NCBI RefSeq assembly: GCF_026745355.1
Contig: NC_079210.1
Span: 16,662,922 to 16,726,921 of the forward strand
Source of the DNA: Beta vulgaris subsp. vulgaris
Lineage: Eukaryota > Streptophyta > Magnoliopsida > Caryophyllales > Amaranthaceae
DNA: 64,000 nt
Direction of reading: 5' to 3'
Position numbers and translations under genes: made by a program. The first letter of the stretch is position 1. Each line of letters starts with the position of its first letter. This document shows, in pieces, positions 1 through 9,386 of this stretch. The notes under the pieces were generated by a model, which ran no database searches, had not been told where the DNA came from, and worked only from the letters and a program-made list of their open reading frames with translations.

Positions 1-169
1 ATTCGGCTAAAAAAATGAGAAAGAAAGTAATTAAAACTCTTTTTAACAAATTTCAATTAATTATTCAATCCATAATCTAATTCCTCCCCTTAATCAAATT
101 AAAATTAATCATACAAAACTAAACTTTATGACCAAAATTCTATATGCAAGAGGCTAAAACTGATACCAC
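1..169 (-). mobile_element. Internal edge of an LTR retrotransposon leaving the window, with primer binding site
   Basis: Immediately left of the LTR at 170-810, the complement of about 150-168 begins TGGTATCAG, the start of a primer binding site for initiator methionine tRNA. This places the 5' LTR at 170-810 and the body of the element to the left, outside the window, on the minus strand. No coding is visible in these 169 bases. The lineage cannot be decided; copia is likely but not shown. Confidence 0.5.
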
Positions 170-810
170 TGTAGGAATATATAAGTACTATAAAGCGGAA
201 TTTCATGAATCAAATTCATAAGCACTTAAATCAGGATCACATGCATATACAATTAAGGATCACATACAAGTTTAGAAATAACCTTTGTAGCGTAATTTCC
301 ACAAAGCTTGAATAACCCGGATTGAGAATCTCAGATGTGATTCCTCTACTTAGTCCACCAACCCGGATCAACACTCCACCAATGCTAGTTGGAAAGGAAG
401 AAACTTCTTCTTTGTTTTCTTGGAGTATAACGTGACTTTTGAAGAGAGAGAATAGGAGAGAGAAAATAATAAGAGAATAAAACTGATTGTTTTCTTTTCT
501 GCCTAACCAAATATATAATAGTATTTAGGTCAGATTTTCTCCTCCTATCTCTTGGCCGGCCACCCTAGGGCCCTCTTGGGCTCTAGGTTTCTTTTGTTGA
601 TCCAAGTTTAACGTGTGACCTTGTAGGATCCGTTACATTGGGCTTCGGGTTTATTTATTTACTAATCCGAAGTTCTATAGCTTTCTCTAGCAAGACGTAT
701 AGACGACCCAATATAACGAACTTATTATCTCTATAATACGATCCATTATATATTAGTAATTGCATTTAAGTCGAGGACATAAATCCTTCATATAGAACTA
801 TGGCCCTACA
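170..810 (-). repeat. 5' LTR of a minus-strand LTR retrotransposon
   Basis: A 641-bp segment bounded by inverted TGTAGG / CCTACA, the usual TG...CA form of an LTR. A primer-binding-site-like sequence lies directly outside its left end. On the minus strand a TATA-like stretch sits near 510-520 (complement of atatataata). The five bases after the right end are TGAAA; the partner target duplication would lie outside the window. No second copy occurs here, so the call rests on termini and primer site. Confidence 0.55.
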
Positions 811-1173
811 TGAAAAATTAATAATCAGTAATAAATCAACAAAGAAATCACTGAGAATTAGCTAACAAGTTATTACTTCTTGTTCTGATTTGCGGCAAAA
901 AATGCTGTTGAATAGATTTTCAATCATTATTGTACTCCATTATTCCCATTGCAAACAACCTGCAACGAATCTAAAAACCAAGGAAAAAAATCAGTCATCT
1001 TTTATATATAATTGGAAATATAAAGATAATTAACAATCAGTTTAACAACTATAACTAAAAATCAAAGTTGAAAACCTTAAACTGAAAATAAAATACAACA
1101 AATTTCACAATTTGCAAATCCTAAATTGAAAATTGAAAATTGAAATTAGAAAGAGAAATGAAGACGTTTGATT
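811..1173. other. AT-rich stretch without recognised content
   Basis: No open frame of note, no repeat shared with the rest of the window and no RNA gene was recognised. It is the left flank of the Tat element; after the AAGTA duplication the same flank resumes at 13275. Confidence 0.5.
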
Positions 1174-1178
1174 AAGTA

Positions 1179-1633
1179 TGTTTCTGCCTCGAAACTAGTC
1201 AAAAGAGTGATGTGTTTAGGGTGAGAGTCAAATCCCGAGTTAGGTTAGAATCCCGAATCTTGTGATCGCCAATCCTGCAAAACAAGGAAAAACTGGTCGG
1301 GGGTGTTCCCGGGAAAGCCCCTTCGACGCTCAAGTCAGTTGAGATTGAGGTAGAGAGAGAAAGTAATCCAGTCTAGAGAGAGATGCTCTGGTTTTGTTAG
1401 GTGAGAATTGAATACCTGTTCATTGATGGGACTGTTGGTATTTATAGTGTTGGGGATTTCCCACACAAGAAACCCTTTTTGGGTGCATCCCAATACCTAG
1501 GGGAGCCACCACCTTTTTAAGGTAATTAGCTTTTGTTCCCCAAAAGCTGGTGACTCTTCCTTGGTATGTGAAACCTAGGCCTTAGGTGAAGTGTCTTTTG
1601 ATATTTTATTGGGTCATGCCATGGGCCCAAACA
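1179..1633 (-). repeat. 3' LTR of the Tat element
   Basis: 455 bp, from TGTTTCTGCC to GCCCAAACA. It matches 12821-13269 with small differences (for example extra G bases near 1425-1460). On the element strand the sequence before it, the complement of about 1634-1650, includes GAGGGGCTAA and serves as polypurine tract. The preceding AAGTA (1174-1178) repeats at 13270-13274. Confidence 0.9.
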
Positions 1634-1820
1634 ATTAGCCCCTCGTCAAGCAATTGGGGCTGGATTCCGAATTTAATACACAGTTGGTTGACGGAATGTC
1701 CGTCCTTATGACCTATGGTGTTGGAATATGGGAAGCTGGCGCACTCTTGGGGGCCTTGGGGCCCTGTCTGGTCACTTCTGATTTGTTTATGCAAAACCCG
1801 ACACGGGAGATGAATCCCGT
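1634..1820 (-). other. 3' non-coding end of the Tat element
   Basis: Lies between the 3' LTR and the solo LTR insertion at 1821. It holds the polypurine tract beside the LTR and short overlapping open frames on both strands with no recognisable domain. It ends in the CCCGT target duplication (1816-1820) of the inserted LTR. Confidence 0.6.
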
Positions 1821-2491
1821 TGATGCGTATGGAGCATCAAAAATGCACAATCCTAGTTCTGTTAGGACATCTATGTAGTATTCTAGTTCTGTTGGGAGTC
1901 TATGTAGTTTAATTATTTTTTAATTACTTTAATTTGAGTGTTTAAGTAAGAAAGGAATCCTATTATACTTAGGAGTCTAATTCCTTATCATTAAGTCTTA
2001 GTATTTATCTTATATTAGGCGTGTGATATAGTTAGTTGTTAGTTTATTATTTGTCTTTATCCTTAAGATAAAGATAGATAAGTTTGTTAGTTGTTATCTT
2101 TAAGCTTTTACTAGTTATCTTTAAGTTAGGAGTCTGTAATATAAATAGGCTATTTCGGCCATCATAATAAAAGTGTGTTGTTTTGAGTTTAATCTATTCC
2201 TTGTGGAATTAAAGTTTTAGGAGAGAATCCAAAGTTTTAGCAGTGAATGCAACCCCAGTTATTATCAAACCTTGGTTAGGAGTTGATAATTCCATATCTT
2301 GAATTTCGTGTGTGTGACGCATAGGAAGTTCAAACCTAAGTCTTGAATTAACATTCAAGATTCACTTTCTTGGTTAAAGAATCAATCAAGAAACAATAAA
2401 GATACATTCTTTCATTCAAGATTCATTCAAGAAGCCATAAAGAACCAATCTTTTAATCAAGAACTTAAGTATAGCCTTCAATTTCACATCA
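1821..2491 (+). repeat. Solo LTR of a non-autonomous LTR family
   Basis: A 671-bp segment from TGATGCGTATG to TTTCACATCA, flanked by the perfect 5-bp duplication CCCGT (1816-1820, 2492-2496). It is the reverse complement of the LTRs of the element at 3377-5636. A TATA box (tataaata, about 2141-2148) and a downstream AATAAAA (about 2166) give the expected U3-R layout in plus orientation. A solo LTR arises by recombination between the two LTRs of a complete copy. It inserted into the 3' non-coding region of the Tat element, so it is younger than that element. Confidence 0.88.
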
Positions 2492-2496
2492 CCCGT

Positions 2497-2958
2497 CCCG
2501 AGAATGTCGGGCCATGACTCAGAACGACCCCGGCTTGAGGGAGATGAAGTCTGACCCTAGGGAGGTCGAGTCCCGACTTGGGAGAGGAGACTCCCAACTT
2601 GAGGGAGATGGAGAGCCCCGGCTTGAGGGAGATGGAACCCGACCAAGGGGAGGAGAGATCCCGACTCGGGAGGTACCACTTAGGCCTGAGGGGCAGCCGT
2701 GACCGAGAGAGGGGAACCTTTACTCTCGGGGGGTGAATCCCGACACGAGAGGGGGAGTTCCGGCTTGCCCGAGTTGGTTCTCGATTCTCTAATGCACGCG
2801 CCTCGGCGGCGCATCGTATCCCTTGATCGAACTCGGACTACTAGAGGACTCGGGGGTCGAAGAGCTCGAAGTACGGGCCCCGAGTTCTGTTGTACGCCGA
2901 GGTCCCGCTCGTATCACGAGGGGCTCTACCCCGAGTTTGTTCGAATCTCTTTAGTTGC
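2497..2958. repeat. GC-rich degenerate short repeats in the Tat 3' region
   Basis: Continuing after the solo LTR, roughly 25-bp imperfect repeats of the type 'cttgagggagatgga' occur between about 2520 and 2660, then a GC-rich stretch with many CCCGA / CTCGGG motifs. Open frames here (2514-2702, 2699-2986) are repeat-driven and show no domain. The same CCCGAGT wording recurs in the 111-bp repeats and throughout the Tat element. Confidence 0.5.
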
Positions 2959-3376
2959 TACGAGCCCCTTCGGGTTGACCGAGTAGGGGTACCCGACTCG
3001 GGCGCCAATAGACCTTCCCTTGCACTCCCGAGTTGGATATGATTGAACTTAGCTCATTATTTGGCTAAGTATGGGAGCCCTTTCGATTAACCAAGTAGGG
3101 GTACCCAACTCGGGGGCCAATAGGCCTTCCCTTCTAATCTCGAGTTGGATATGATTGATCTTAGCTCATTATTTGGCTAAGTAGGAGAGCCCCTTGGATT
3201 GAATAAGTAGGGGTACCCAACTCGGGGACCAATAGGCCTTCCCATGTAATCCCGAGTTGGTTAAGAGTGAAATTAGCCAAATAATGGCTAAGTATGAGAG
3301 CCCCTTGGATGGACCAAGTAGGGGTACCCAACTCGGGGGCCAATAGGCCTTCCCATGTAATCCCGAGTTGGTTATG
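2959..3376. repeat. 111-bp tandem repeat array, left part
   Basis: Four units, each with the core 'agtaggggtaccc', then 'aactcggg', 'ccttccc', 'cgagttgg' and 'atttggctaagta'. Comparable points at 3185 and 3296 are exactly 111 bp apart. The first units are more divergent. The array is cut at 3376 by the nested element 3377-5636 and goes on at 5637. Tandem repeats in the 3' untranslated part are typical of Tat elements. Confidence 0.85.
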
Positions 3377-4002
3377 TGATGTGAAATTGAAGGCTATACT
3401 TAAGTTCTTGATTAAAAGATAGGTTCTTTATGGTTTCTTGAATGAAAGAATGGATCTTTATTGTTTCTTGATGGATTCTTGAATAAAGAACGTGGATCTT
3501 GAATGTTTATTCAAGAGATAGGTTCGAATTCCTTGCGTATCACACACACGAAATTCAAGAACAAGGATATGAAATTATCAACTCCTAACCAAGGTTTGAT
3601 AATAACTGGGGTTGCATTCTCTGCTAAAACTTTGGATTCACTCCTAAAACTTTAATTCCACAAGGAATAGATTAAACTCAAAACAACATACTCTTTATTA
3701 TGATGGCCGAAATAGGCTATTTATATCACAAGACTCCTAACTTAAAGATAACTAGTAAAAGCTTAAAGATAACAAATAACAAACTAACATTATCTATATC
3801 ACATGCCTAAGATAATTAATAACTATTATTCAATGATAAGGAATTAGACTCCTAAGTATAATAGGATTCCTTTATCACTTAAACACTCAAATTATAGTAA
3901 TTAAAAAAAAATTAAACTACATAGTTTTCTAACAGAACTAGAATACTACATAGATGTCCTAACATAACTATTATTGTGCATTTTGATGCTACATACGCAT
4001 CA
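3377..4002 (-). repeat. 3' LTR of the nested non-autonomous element
   Basis: 626 bp, TGATGTGAAATTG to ACATACGCATCA, nearly identical to 5018-5636. The plus-strand solo LTR 1821-2491 is its inverted counterpart. A purine-rich tract adjoins its right end at 4003-4012 (read on the minus strand). Confidence 0.9.
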
Positions 4003-4105
4003 TACTCCCCTCGTTAGAAAAAAACTTGTCTCAAGTTTTGAAGTCCATGGAATCATCCATATGCATTGAACAACCCAGTAAAAGAGCATTATAGCATGAG
4101 AATCA

Positions 4106-4621
4106 TTAGCACTGTAAAACCCACCAGGAAAGAAAAAGATTCACGACGTTCACACATCTATGAGTATGAGAAGTCCATATTTTGGCAACAACTACAATAT
4201 TAAAGAGGATCGGATTGTTAATGCCTGCAAGAGCTAAAGTTCTAATCTTTTGTTCAACTTTAAACACTTGACAATCATGAACATTCTGTTCCACAAGGCT
4301 AGTAGAAACTTGCTGAATTTCCTCTTTACTTTCTTCACATTCATGCGGAATAGATAGTTGCGTAAGTGAAGCCAAGATTGCTTTCATGTTTCGTTGCATT
4401 CGTTCCAAGCGCTCTTCCAGTGTAGGGGGATGAAAAAGATCATAATAATCTTTCTTAAGATCAGAATAATCTTTCCTAAGATCAAAACAATCTTTCTTAG
4501 CCTTTTCAAATCGTTTACAAGCCTCTAAGAACTCAGGCGTTGTTCCACTCATGTCCATAATTCTCAAACTGACAAAAAACTGCCCAGAAAATACATCTGA
4601 AATAGGTACTCCAAAATGCAA
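4106..4621 (-). CDS. Hypothetical 171-aa protein of the nested non-autonomous element
   Basis: The single long open frame of the internal region. I do not recognise the family. Residues of about 30-60 are rich in K, D, Y and E with a repeating 'LRKDYSDLKKDYYDL' pattern suggesting a helical or coiled-coil segment, followed by 'PPTLEERLERMQRN', again helix-like. There is no zinc knuckle, DSG protease site or polymerase motif. The C-terminal part is hydrophobic and may be spurious. It could be a shrunken gag-like protein or captured plant sequence. Whether it is translated is unknown; the start is simply the first ATG of the frame. Confidence 0.3.
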   Translation of the reverse strand: MHFGVPISDVFSGQFFVSLRIMDMSGTTPEFLEACKRFEKAKKDCFDLRKDYSDLKKDYYDLFHPPTLEERLERMQRNMKAILASLTQLSIPHECEESKEEIQQVSTSLVEQNVHDCQVFKVEQKIRTLALAGINNPILFNIVVVAKIWTSHTHRCVNVVNLFLSWWVLQC

Positions 4622-5017
4622 TCAAAACACCTCGAAAATTTATGAAATTTTATATCCAGGTAGCCTTATGTGTTTGCAACACTCAATCAAAATTTATCAC
4701 AAAATTCCGAGCCAATAGTTTGCAGTTTTAACTCTCCCAACACTGTGCCAGAGTAACCCGGTTTTTGACAAATTCGAAAGATCAGTCTCGAATATGTATC
4801 AAATCAACTCGAAACCTTACGAAATTTTAGGATAGCAAAGTAGACAAATAGTAGTCCAATTTAGGATCAAGAATCACCCAAATATTCTACCGGAGGTGGG
4901 AGAACTAGGCGTTACAAGTTACCTCAAAATCCTGGATTTTACGGCAGGTTTTCTTGGACGAGCTATAACCTTCTAATTTCAATGAAACACCTTTATGATC
5001 CCAGCAGCCACACCAAT

Positions 5018-5636
5018 TGATGTGAAATTGAAGGCTATACTTAAGTTCTTGATTAAAAGATAGGTTCTTTATGGTTTCTTGAATGAAAAAATGGATCTTT
5101 ATTGTTTCTTGATGGAGTCTTGAATAAAGAACGTGGATCTTGAATGTTTATTCAAGAGATAGGTTCGAATTCCTTGCGTATCACACACACGAAATTCAAG
5201 AACAAGGATATGAAATTGTCAACTCCTAACCAAGGTTTGATAATAACTGGGGTTGCATTCACTGCTAAAACTTTGGATTCACTCCTAAAACTTTAATTCC
5301 ACAAGGAATAGAATAAACTCAAAACAACATACTCTTTATTATGATGGCCGAAATAGGCTATTTATATCACAAGACTCCTAACTTAAACATAACTAGTAAA
5401 AGCTTAAAGATAACAAACTAACATTATCTATATCACACGCCTAAGATAATTAATAATTATTATTCATTGATATGGAATTAGACTCCTAAGTATAATAGGA
5501 TTCCTTTATCACTTAAACACTCAAATTATAGTAATTAAAAAACAATTAAACTACATAGTTTTCTAACAGAACTAGAATACTACATAGATGTCCTAACATA
5601 ACTATTATTATGCATTTTGATGCTACATACGCATCA
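5018..5636 (-). repeat. 5' LTR of the nested non-autonomous element
   Basis: 619 bp, differing from 3377-4002 by a few substitutions and short gaps (for example around 5410-5430), which points to a fairly recent insertion. On the minus strand it contains the TATA-like box of the family (complement of about 5355-5365). Confidence 0.9.
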
Positions 5637-5943
5637 TTATGAGTGAACTTAGTCATTATTTGGCTAAGTATGAGAGCCCCTTGGATTGACCAAGTAGGGG
5701 TACCCAACTCGGGGGCCAATATGCCTTCCCATGTAATCCCGAGTTGGTTATGAATGAACTTAGCCATTATTTGGCTAAGTATGAGAGCCCCTTGGATTGA
5801 CCAAGTAGGGGTACCCAACTCGGGGGCCAATATGCCTTCCCATGTAATCCCGAGTTAGTTATGAGTGAACTTAGCCATTATTTGGCTAAGTATGAGAGCC
5901 CCTTGGATTGACCAAGTAGGGGTACCCAACTCGGGGATCAATG
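5637..5943. repeat. 111-bp tandem repeat array, right part
   Basis: Continuation of the array interrupted at 3376. Equivalent points at 5672, 5783 and 5894 are each 111 bp apart, and these copies are much more alike than the left ones, suggesting recent local amplification. The array ends about 190 bp before the TATA box of the antisense gene, so it may act as upstream sequence for it. Confidence 0.88.
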
Positions 5944-6134
5944 GAGAGTCAAGATTTTTGGTTGATAGGGTTTGACCCTTGGAAGGTCTGATCGTTGACT
6001 TTTGGCTTTTTCTATTTAAGTTGGGCATTAGTATTTGGATTGCACTTGGGGCATTTCTTCTGTTTTGGCCCAATCTTTTGAGGGCCCATGGAGTGGTCCA
6101 TAGGTTGTCGCGACGCAGAGGGAGAAATGGAGGC

Positions 6135-6142
6135 TATATATA
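6135..6142 (+). promoter_or_regulatory. TATA box of the antisense gene in the Tat element
   Basis: TATATATA in a 'ggctatatatagagac' context. About 30 bp downstream the sequence becomes a CT-rich leader with repeated 'aatctctctctag' (about 6190-6242), typical of a plant 5' untranslated region. A leader intron with GT...AG borders (6313-6354) lies just before the ATG at 6364. The arrangement resembles a normal plant class II promoter in antisense orientation to the retroelement. Confidence 0.65.
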
Positions 6143-6363
6143 GAGACGAAAAGAGAATTTGTTCGTACTCCAAATCATTTGCAATCACTTCCATTCTCTC
6201 TCTAAAATCTCTCTCTAGAATCTCTCTCTAGAATCTCTCTAAGCTTCTTCTGATCCCGAGATCTCCGAGTGCGCGCCTCTGATTCCATTCCCGACTGTGA
6301 TTATCCGAGAAGGTACGCCTCTTAGTGACCCTTTTCTTTCCTTTATTTTTCTAGCTTCTTAAG

Positions 6364-8918
6364 ATGGATCCCGAGGTGAATCCCCTTGCTTCAGCTTCCC
6401 CTCCCGTTATGTTATCAGAAAAGATTCAAGGTGTAGACGGTTTTTTAGTTAGCACCCGAGTGCCTTGTGAGGATCCCTCTAAGGTTCCCGACGCTCTCCC
6501 TCTAGTCAGTTCGCCCGACTCGTTTAGTGAGGAGGGTGAGGGGACGGTTCCTGGCCCTTTTGAAGTATCTTTGGCCCATAAACCTTGTAGTTCCAGCTAT
6601 ATAGATATGCTCCTCTATGATCAAGTAGTGACGATATCCGAGGAGGCGGAGGAGGAAGCTCCTACTACTTCTGGCCAAGACTTTCCCCTCCTTGATCCCG
6701 AGGGAGGTCCGCATTCCTTTTTTCCCGAGGCCAACTTTATGAAGTCTATGGAGAGGAACTCCCAGTATGTGAGCACCAAATTTTGGATCCAGGATCCTTA
6801 ATTTATTGTTCGGGCTAAGAATGCGAAATCGGTTTTGACTCCCCCTGTCGGGTGTGTCTCCGTGTATCACCAGAGTATGCATTTGGGGCTTAGGTTTCCC
6901 CTGCATCCATTTATTAAAGACCTTCTTAATGGTTATCAACTTACCCTTACAAACCTTCTCCCGAACAGCTGGTTGACCATAAACGGGTTTATTGCCGTCT
7001 GCGAGCTTCTCGGGGTGGCCCCGAGTTTGCGTTTGTGGCGCAACACTTTTACACTTATGCTTGGCCCAGCTTATCGTCATGGCCCGGGATGGTTCCGTTT
7101 TCAATGTAGGCCGCGCTATAAAGTGGTCCGTGATCCTCCTTTGAATCAAAAGGGGTTCCGTCGTATGTTTTACCATGTTTACACCAACACTGAATGGGGT
7201 ATCCCTATCTTGCCTCCCGAGGAGGGGCCGAGGTTCCGCCTAAACCAGACAGTCCCCAAGATGTCACGTGAAGAAGCGATAGTGGGGATCTACCTTACCA
7301 CCACCCCGAGGATAGCATCGGGGGATCTAGCTTATGTGCCCTCCAACTGGTTGCCTACTAGACATACCATCCAGGACGAGATGTTCCTGGCGGCTGTAGG
7401 CTTGAGTCGTAGCTGTGACAAGGGTAATTTCCTTAAGTCTTTTTCGAGCTGTCTTTTAATGCTAAAGATTTGACGCTTGTCTGTTTCAGGTGTTGCCCAA
7501 GCTCGTCTGGATCCTGCAATGGCCGAACATTTCTTAGATGGCGCCGACTTGGCTGCGAGACTTATGGCAGAGCTTGAAGCGGAGACCATGTCCGTGCCAC
7601 CTCCTCCAAGGGTAATCTTTGTTAACTGAATACGATGGGTGTCCATTTGGCTTTGCTAACTTGTATTCCTTTCTCAGGATACCGAGGCCAAGAAGGCTAA
7701 GAAACCTCACGTCCGCTCCCGAAAGCTGAAGGGGGACGTGGAGAAGGCTCAGGCTGCTGAGAAGGCGGCTTCTGAGAAGGCTGCTAAAGCGCCTTCGAAC
7801 ATTGCTTCCAAGGCTTCTGAGAAGACCTCCTCATGGGTCTCTTTGGGAAGCAAACGAATTGCCGGGAGCTTTCCTGAGGAAGCTCTAGTGGATTATGAGA
7901 TGCCTCTCCAGAAGCGCTCCCGAGTTGAGAAATTCGGGATTGAAGCTCCCTTTACTTCTACTACCCCGGCTCAGAAGATGGCCCGGGTGATGGCAGCTGT
8001 TCAAGACATCTATACAGATGCAGATGATAAGGTCCTGCTGGATTTGGGTTTAGGGGAGATCAATGCCTTGTATGAATCATGGCTTGAGGTATATACTTTA
8101 CCTTTGTATAACTTGTCCCTTCCCAACCTTAGTTATCTAACACTTCTAATTTGCAAACCTCCATTCGCATGACGTCGGTGATTAATCGACGTTCTCAGTT
8201 TGAGCATGGTGTTAATGATCTCAACATCCAGATCACTCGCCTCAACACCGAGCTTAACTCCCAAAAGGATACGTTCGAGTAGGCATCTAAGACGGTCAAT
8301 GAGCATAAGGCGCTGACGGAGAGCAACAAAAAGGCGGTGGCAGATCTCCAGGCTGTTACCATTGAGAGGAACACCAAGCAAAAAGAGCTCGATGAGCTGA
8401 AGGGGAAGCTCTCTAAGTCGAAGAAGAAAGTTAGACATCTTGACCGTAAGCTGAAGGAGGCTTCTTCCCGAGCGCTGTCTCTTCAAGAGGAGTGCGACAA
8501 GCTTCTTGAAAGCTGGAAAAGGTCTCCCGAGGGGCTTGCCTTTATTGGTCAGATGGCCACCCGCTCTTATTCTATGGCAGTCCGGGAGACTAAGGACCGT
8601 CTGAAAGGTATACTGGTGGGTCCCGACTCTACTTTGGATTGGGACGCGGTCGAGGCGGAGTTTGATGCTTGAATTGCTGAGGAGCAGAGGCTGAAGGCTA
8701 GGGAGGCTGCTAAGAAGGTAGCCCCTCAATCCTCAGCTTCCAAAGTGCCGCAGTCTTCAGCTTCCAAGGTCTCTGAGGCCCCGACTGTTACTCCTTCTAA
8801 AGCTTTTGAGGGCCCCGAGATGGATGTTGAGCCTGAGGGTCTCTTGTCGAGGAGCTCTAATGAAGAGGATGGCACTGGTAGTACCGACAGCTCCCCCACT
8901 AAAGCCACTGCTGCTTAG
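6364..8918 (+). pseudogene. Antisense additional ORF of the Tat element, Transposase_28-like, spliced, decayed
   Basis: Predicted exons 6364-7423, 7490-7611, 7678-8088 and from about 8151 to the stop at 8916-8918; the first two introns have GT...AG borders and all phases agree. Residues from about 170 ('HLGLRFPLHPF', 'LPNSWLTINGF', 'LLGVAPSLRLW') match the plant 'putative gypsy type transposon' domain (Pfam Transposase_28). The C-terminal third is a long charged coiled coil (8180-8660), then a Ser/Pro/Glu-rich tail. Decay: stop TAA at 6799-6801, TAG at 8280-8282, TGA at 8670-8672, and the acceptor of the last intron reads TTGCAA instead of TTGCAG near 8150. Antisense ORFs between pol and 3' LTR are known in Retand-like Tat elements; their function is unknown. 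The domain call is from memory. Confidence 0.75.
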
Positions 8919-9386
8919 CTCTTGTTTGTATTTATTTTGAACTTAATGTATTAAGCCCTGAGAGTTTGTTCTCGGGTGTATTTTGTGGTTTCTGAGAGCC
9001 TGTTCTCGGGACCTCTTTAGGTCGTACTGGTTTTTGATGAATGAAATCATTTTCTTCTAATCTTGACTCTTCTACTGCTTTTTCCCGCGTGTTATAATGT
9101 TGAGGGTTTGTGTGTTATCATTCGTTGCAAATATAAGATAATGTTTATCATTCGGTGCAAATATAAGATAATGTGCCAACTTTTTCATTACTGCTGCAAT
9201 AATACCGAGCTCTAATAAGGTATTGCTAATAGCCCCGAGTTGTAACGGATGATAAAACCGGTGCCTCAACAGTTGCCAGAGGGACTTTAATCATGTTAAC
9301 TCAAAAAAGGGAATTGGCGAATACCCCGAGTTGGCTTGCATTCTGATTACATAAATGGCTCAAGTGTGGCCGAGTTACAAGGTAAC
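8919..9386. other. Spacer between the convergent antisense gene and pol
   Basis: The antisense gene ends at 8918 (+) and integrase ends at 9387 (-), so their transcripts converge here. Features seen: a run ending 'tgatgaatgaaatcatt' near 9036 that may be a plant poly(A) region, and a 36-bp tandem duplication with 'gcaaatataagataatgt' at about 9108-9172. No ORF of substance. Confidence 0.5.

Larger units (their letters stand above)
3377..5636 (-). mobile_element. Non-autonomous LTR retroelement nested in the Tat element
   Basis: Two LTRs of 626 bp (3377-4002) and 619 bp (5018-5636) surround a 1,015-bp internal part. The perfect target duplication TTATG lies at 3372-3376 and 5637-5641, and the host repeat continues across it. 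The sequence beside the left LTR read on the minus strand (AGGGGAGTA) is a polypurine tract, so the right LTR is the 5' LTR. The sequence inside it starts ATTGGTGTGGCTGCTGG, a possible primer site that I cannot assign to a tRNA. No protease, reverse transcriptase or integrase is present. The only long frame is 4106-4621 (-). Mobilisation by an unrelated autonomous element is inferred. Confidence 0.9.

Noticed and set aside
2514..2986. Possible genes in the GC-rich part before the 111-bp array
   Set aside because: Frames follow short GA-rich repeats and carry no domain; the region is 3' non-coding sequence of the Tat element.
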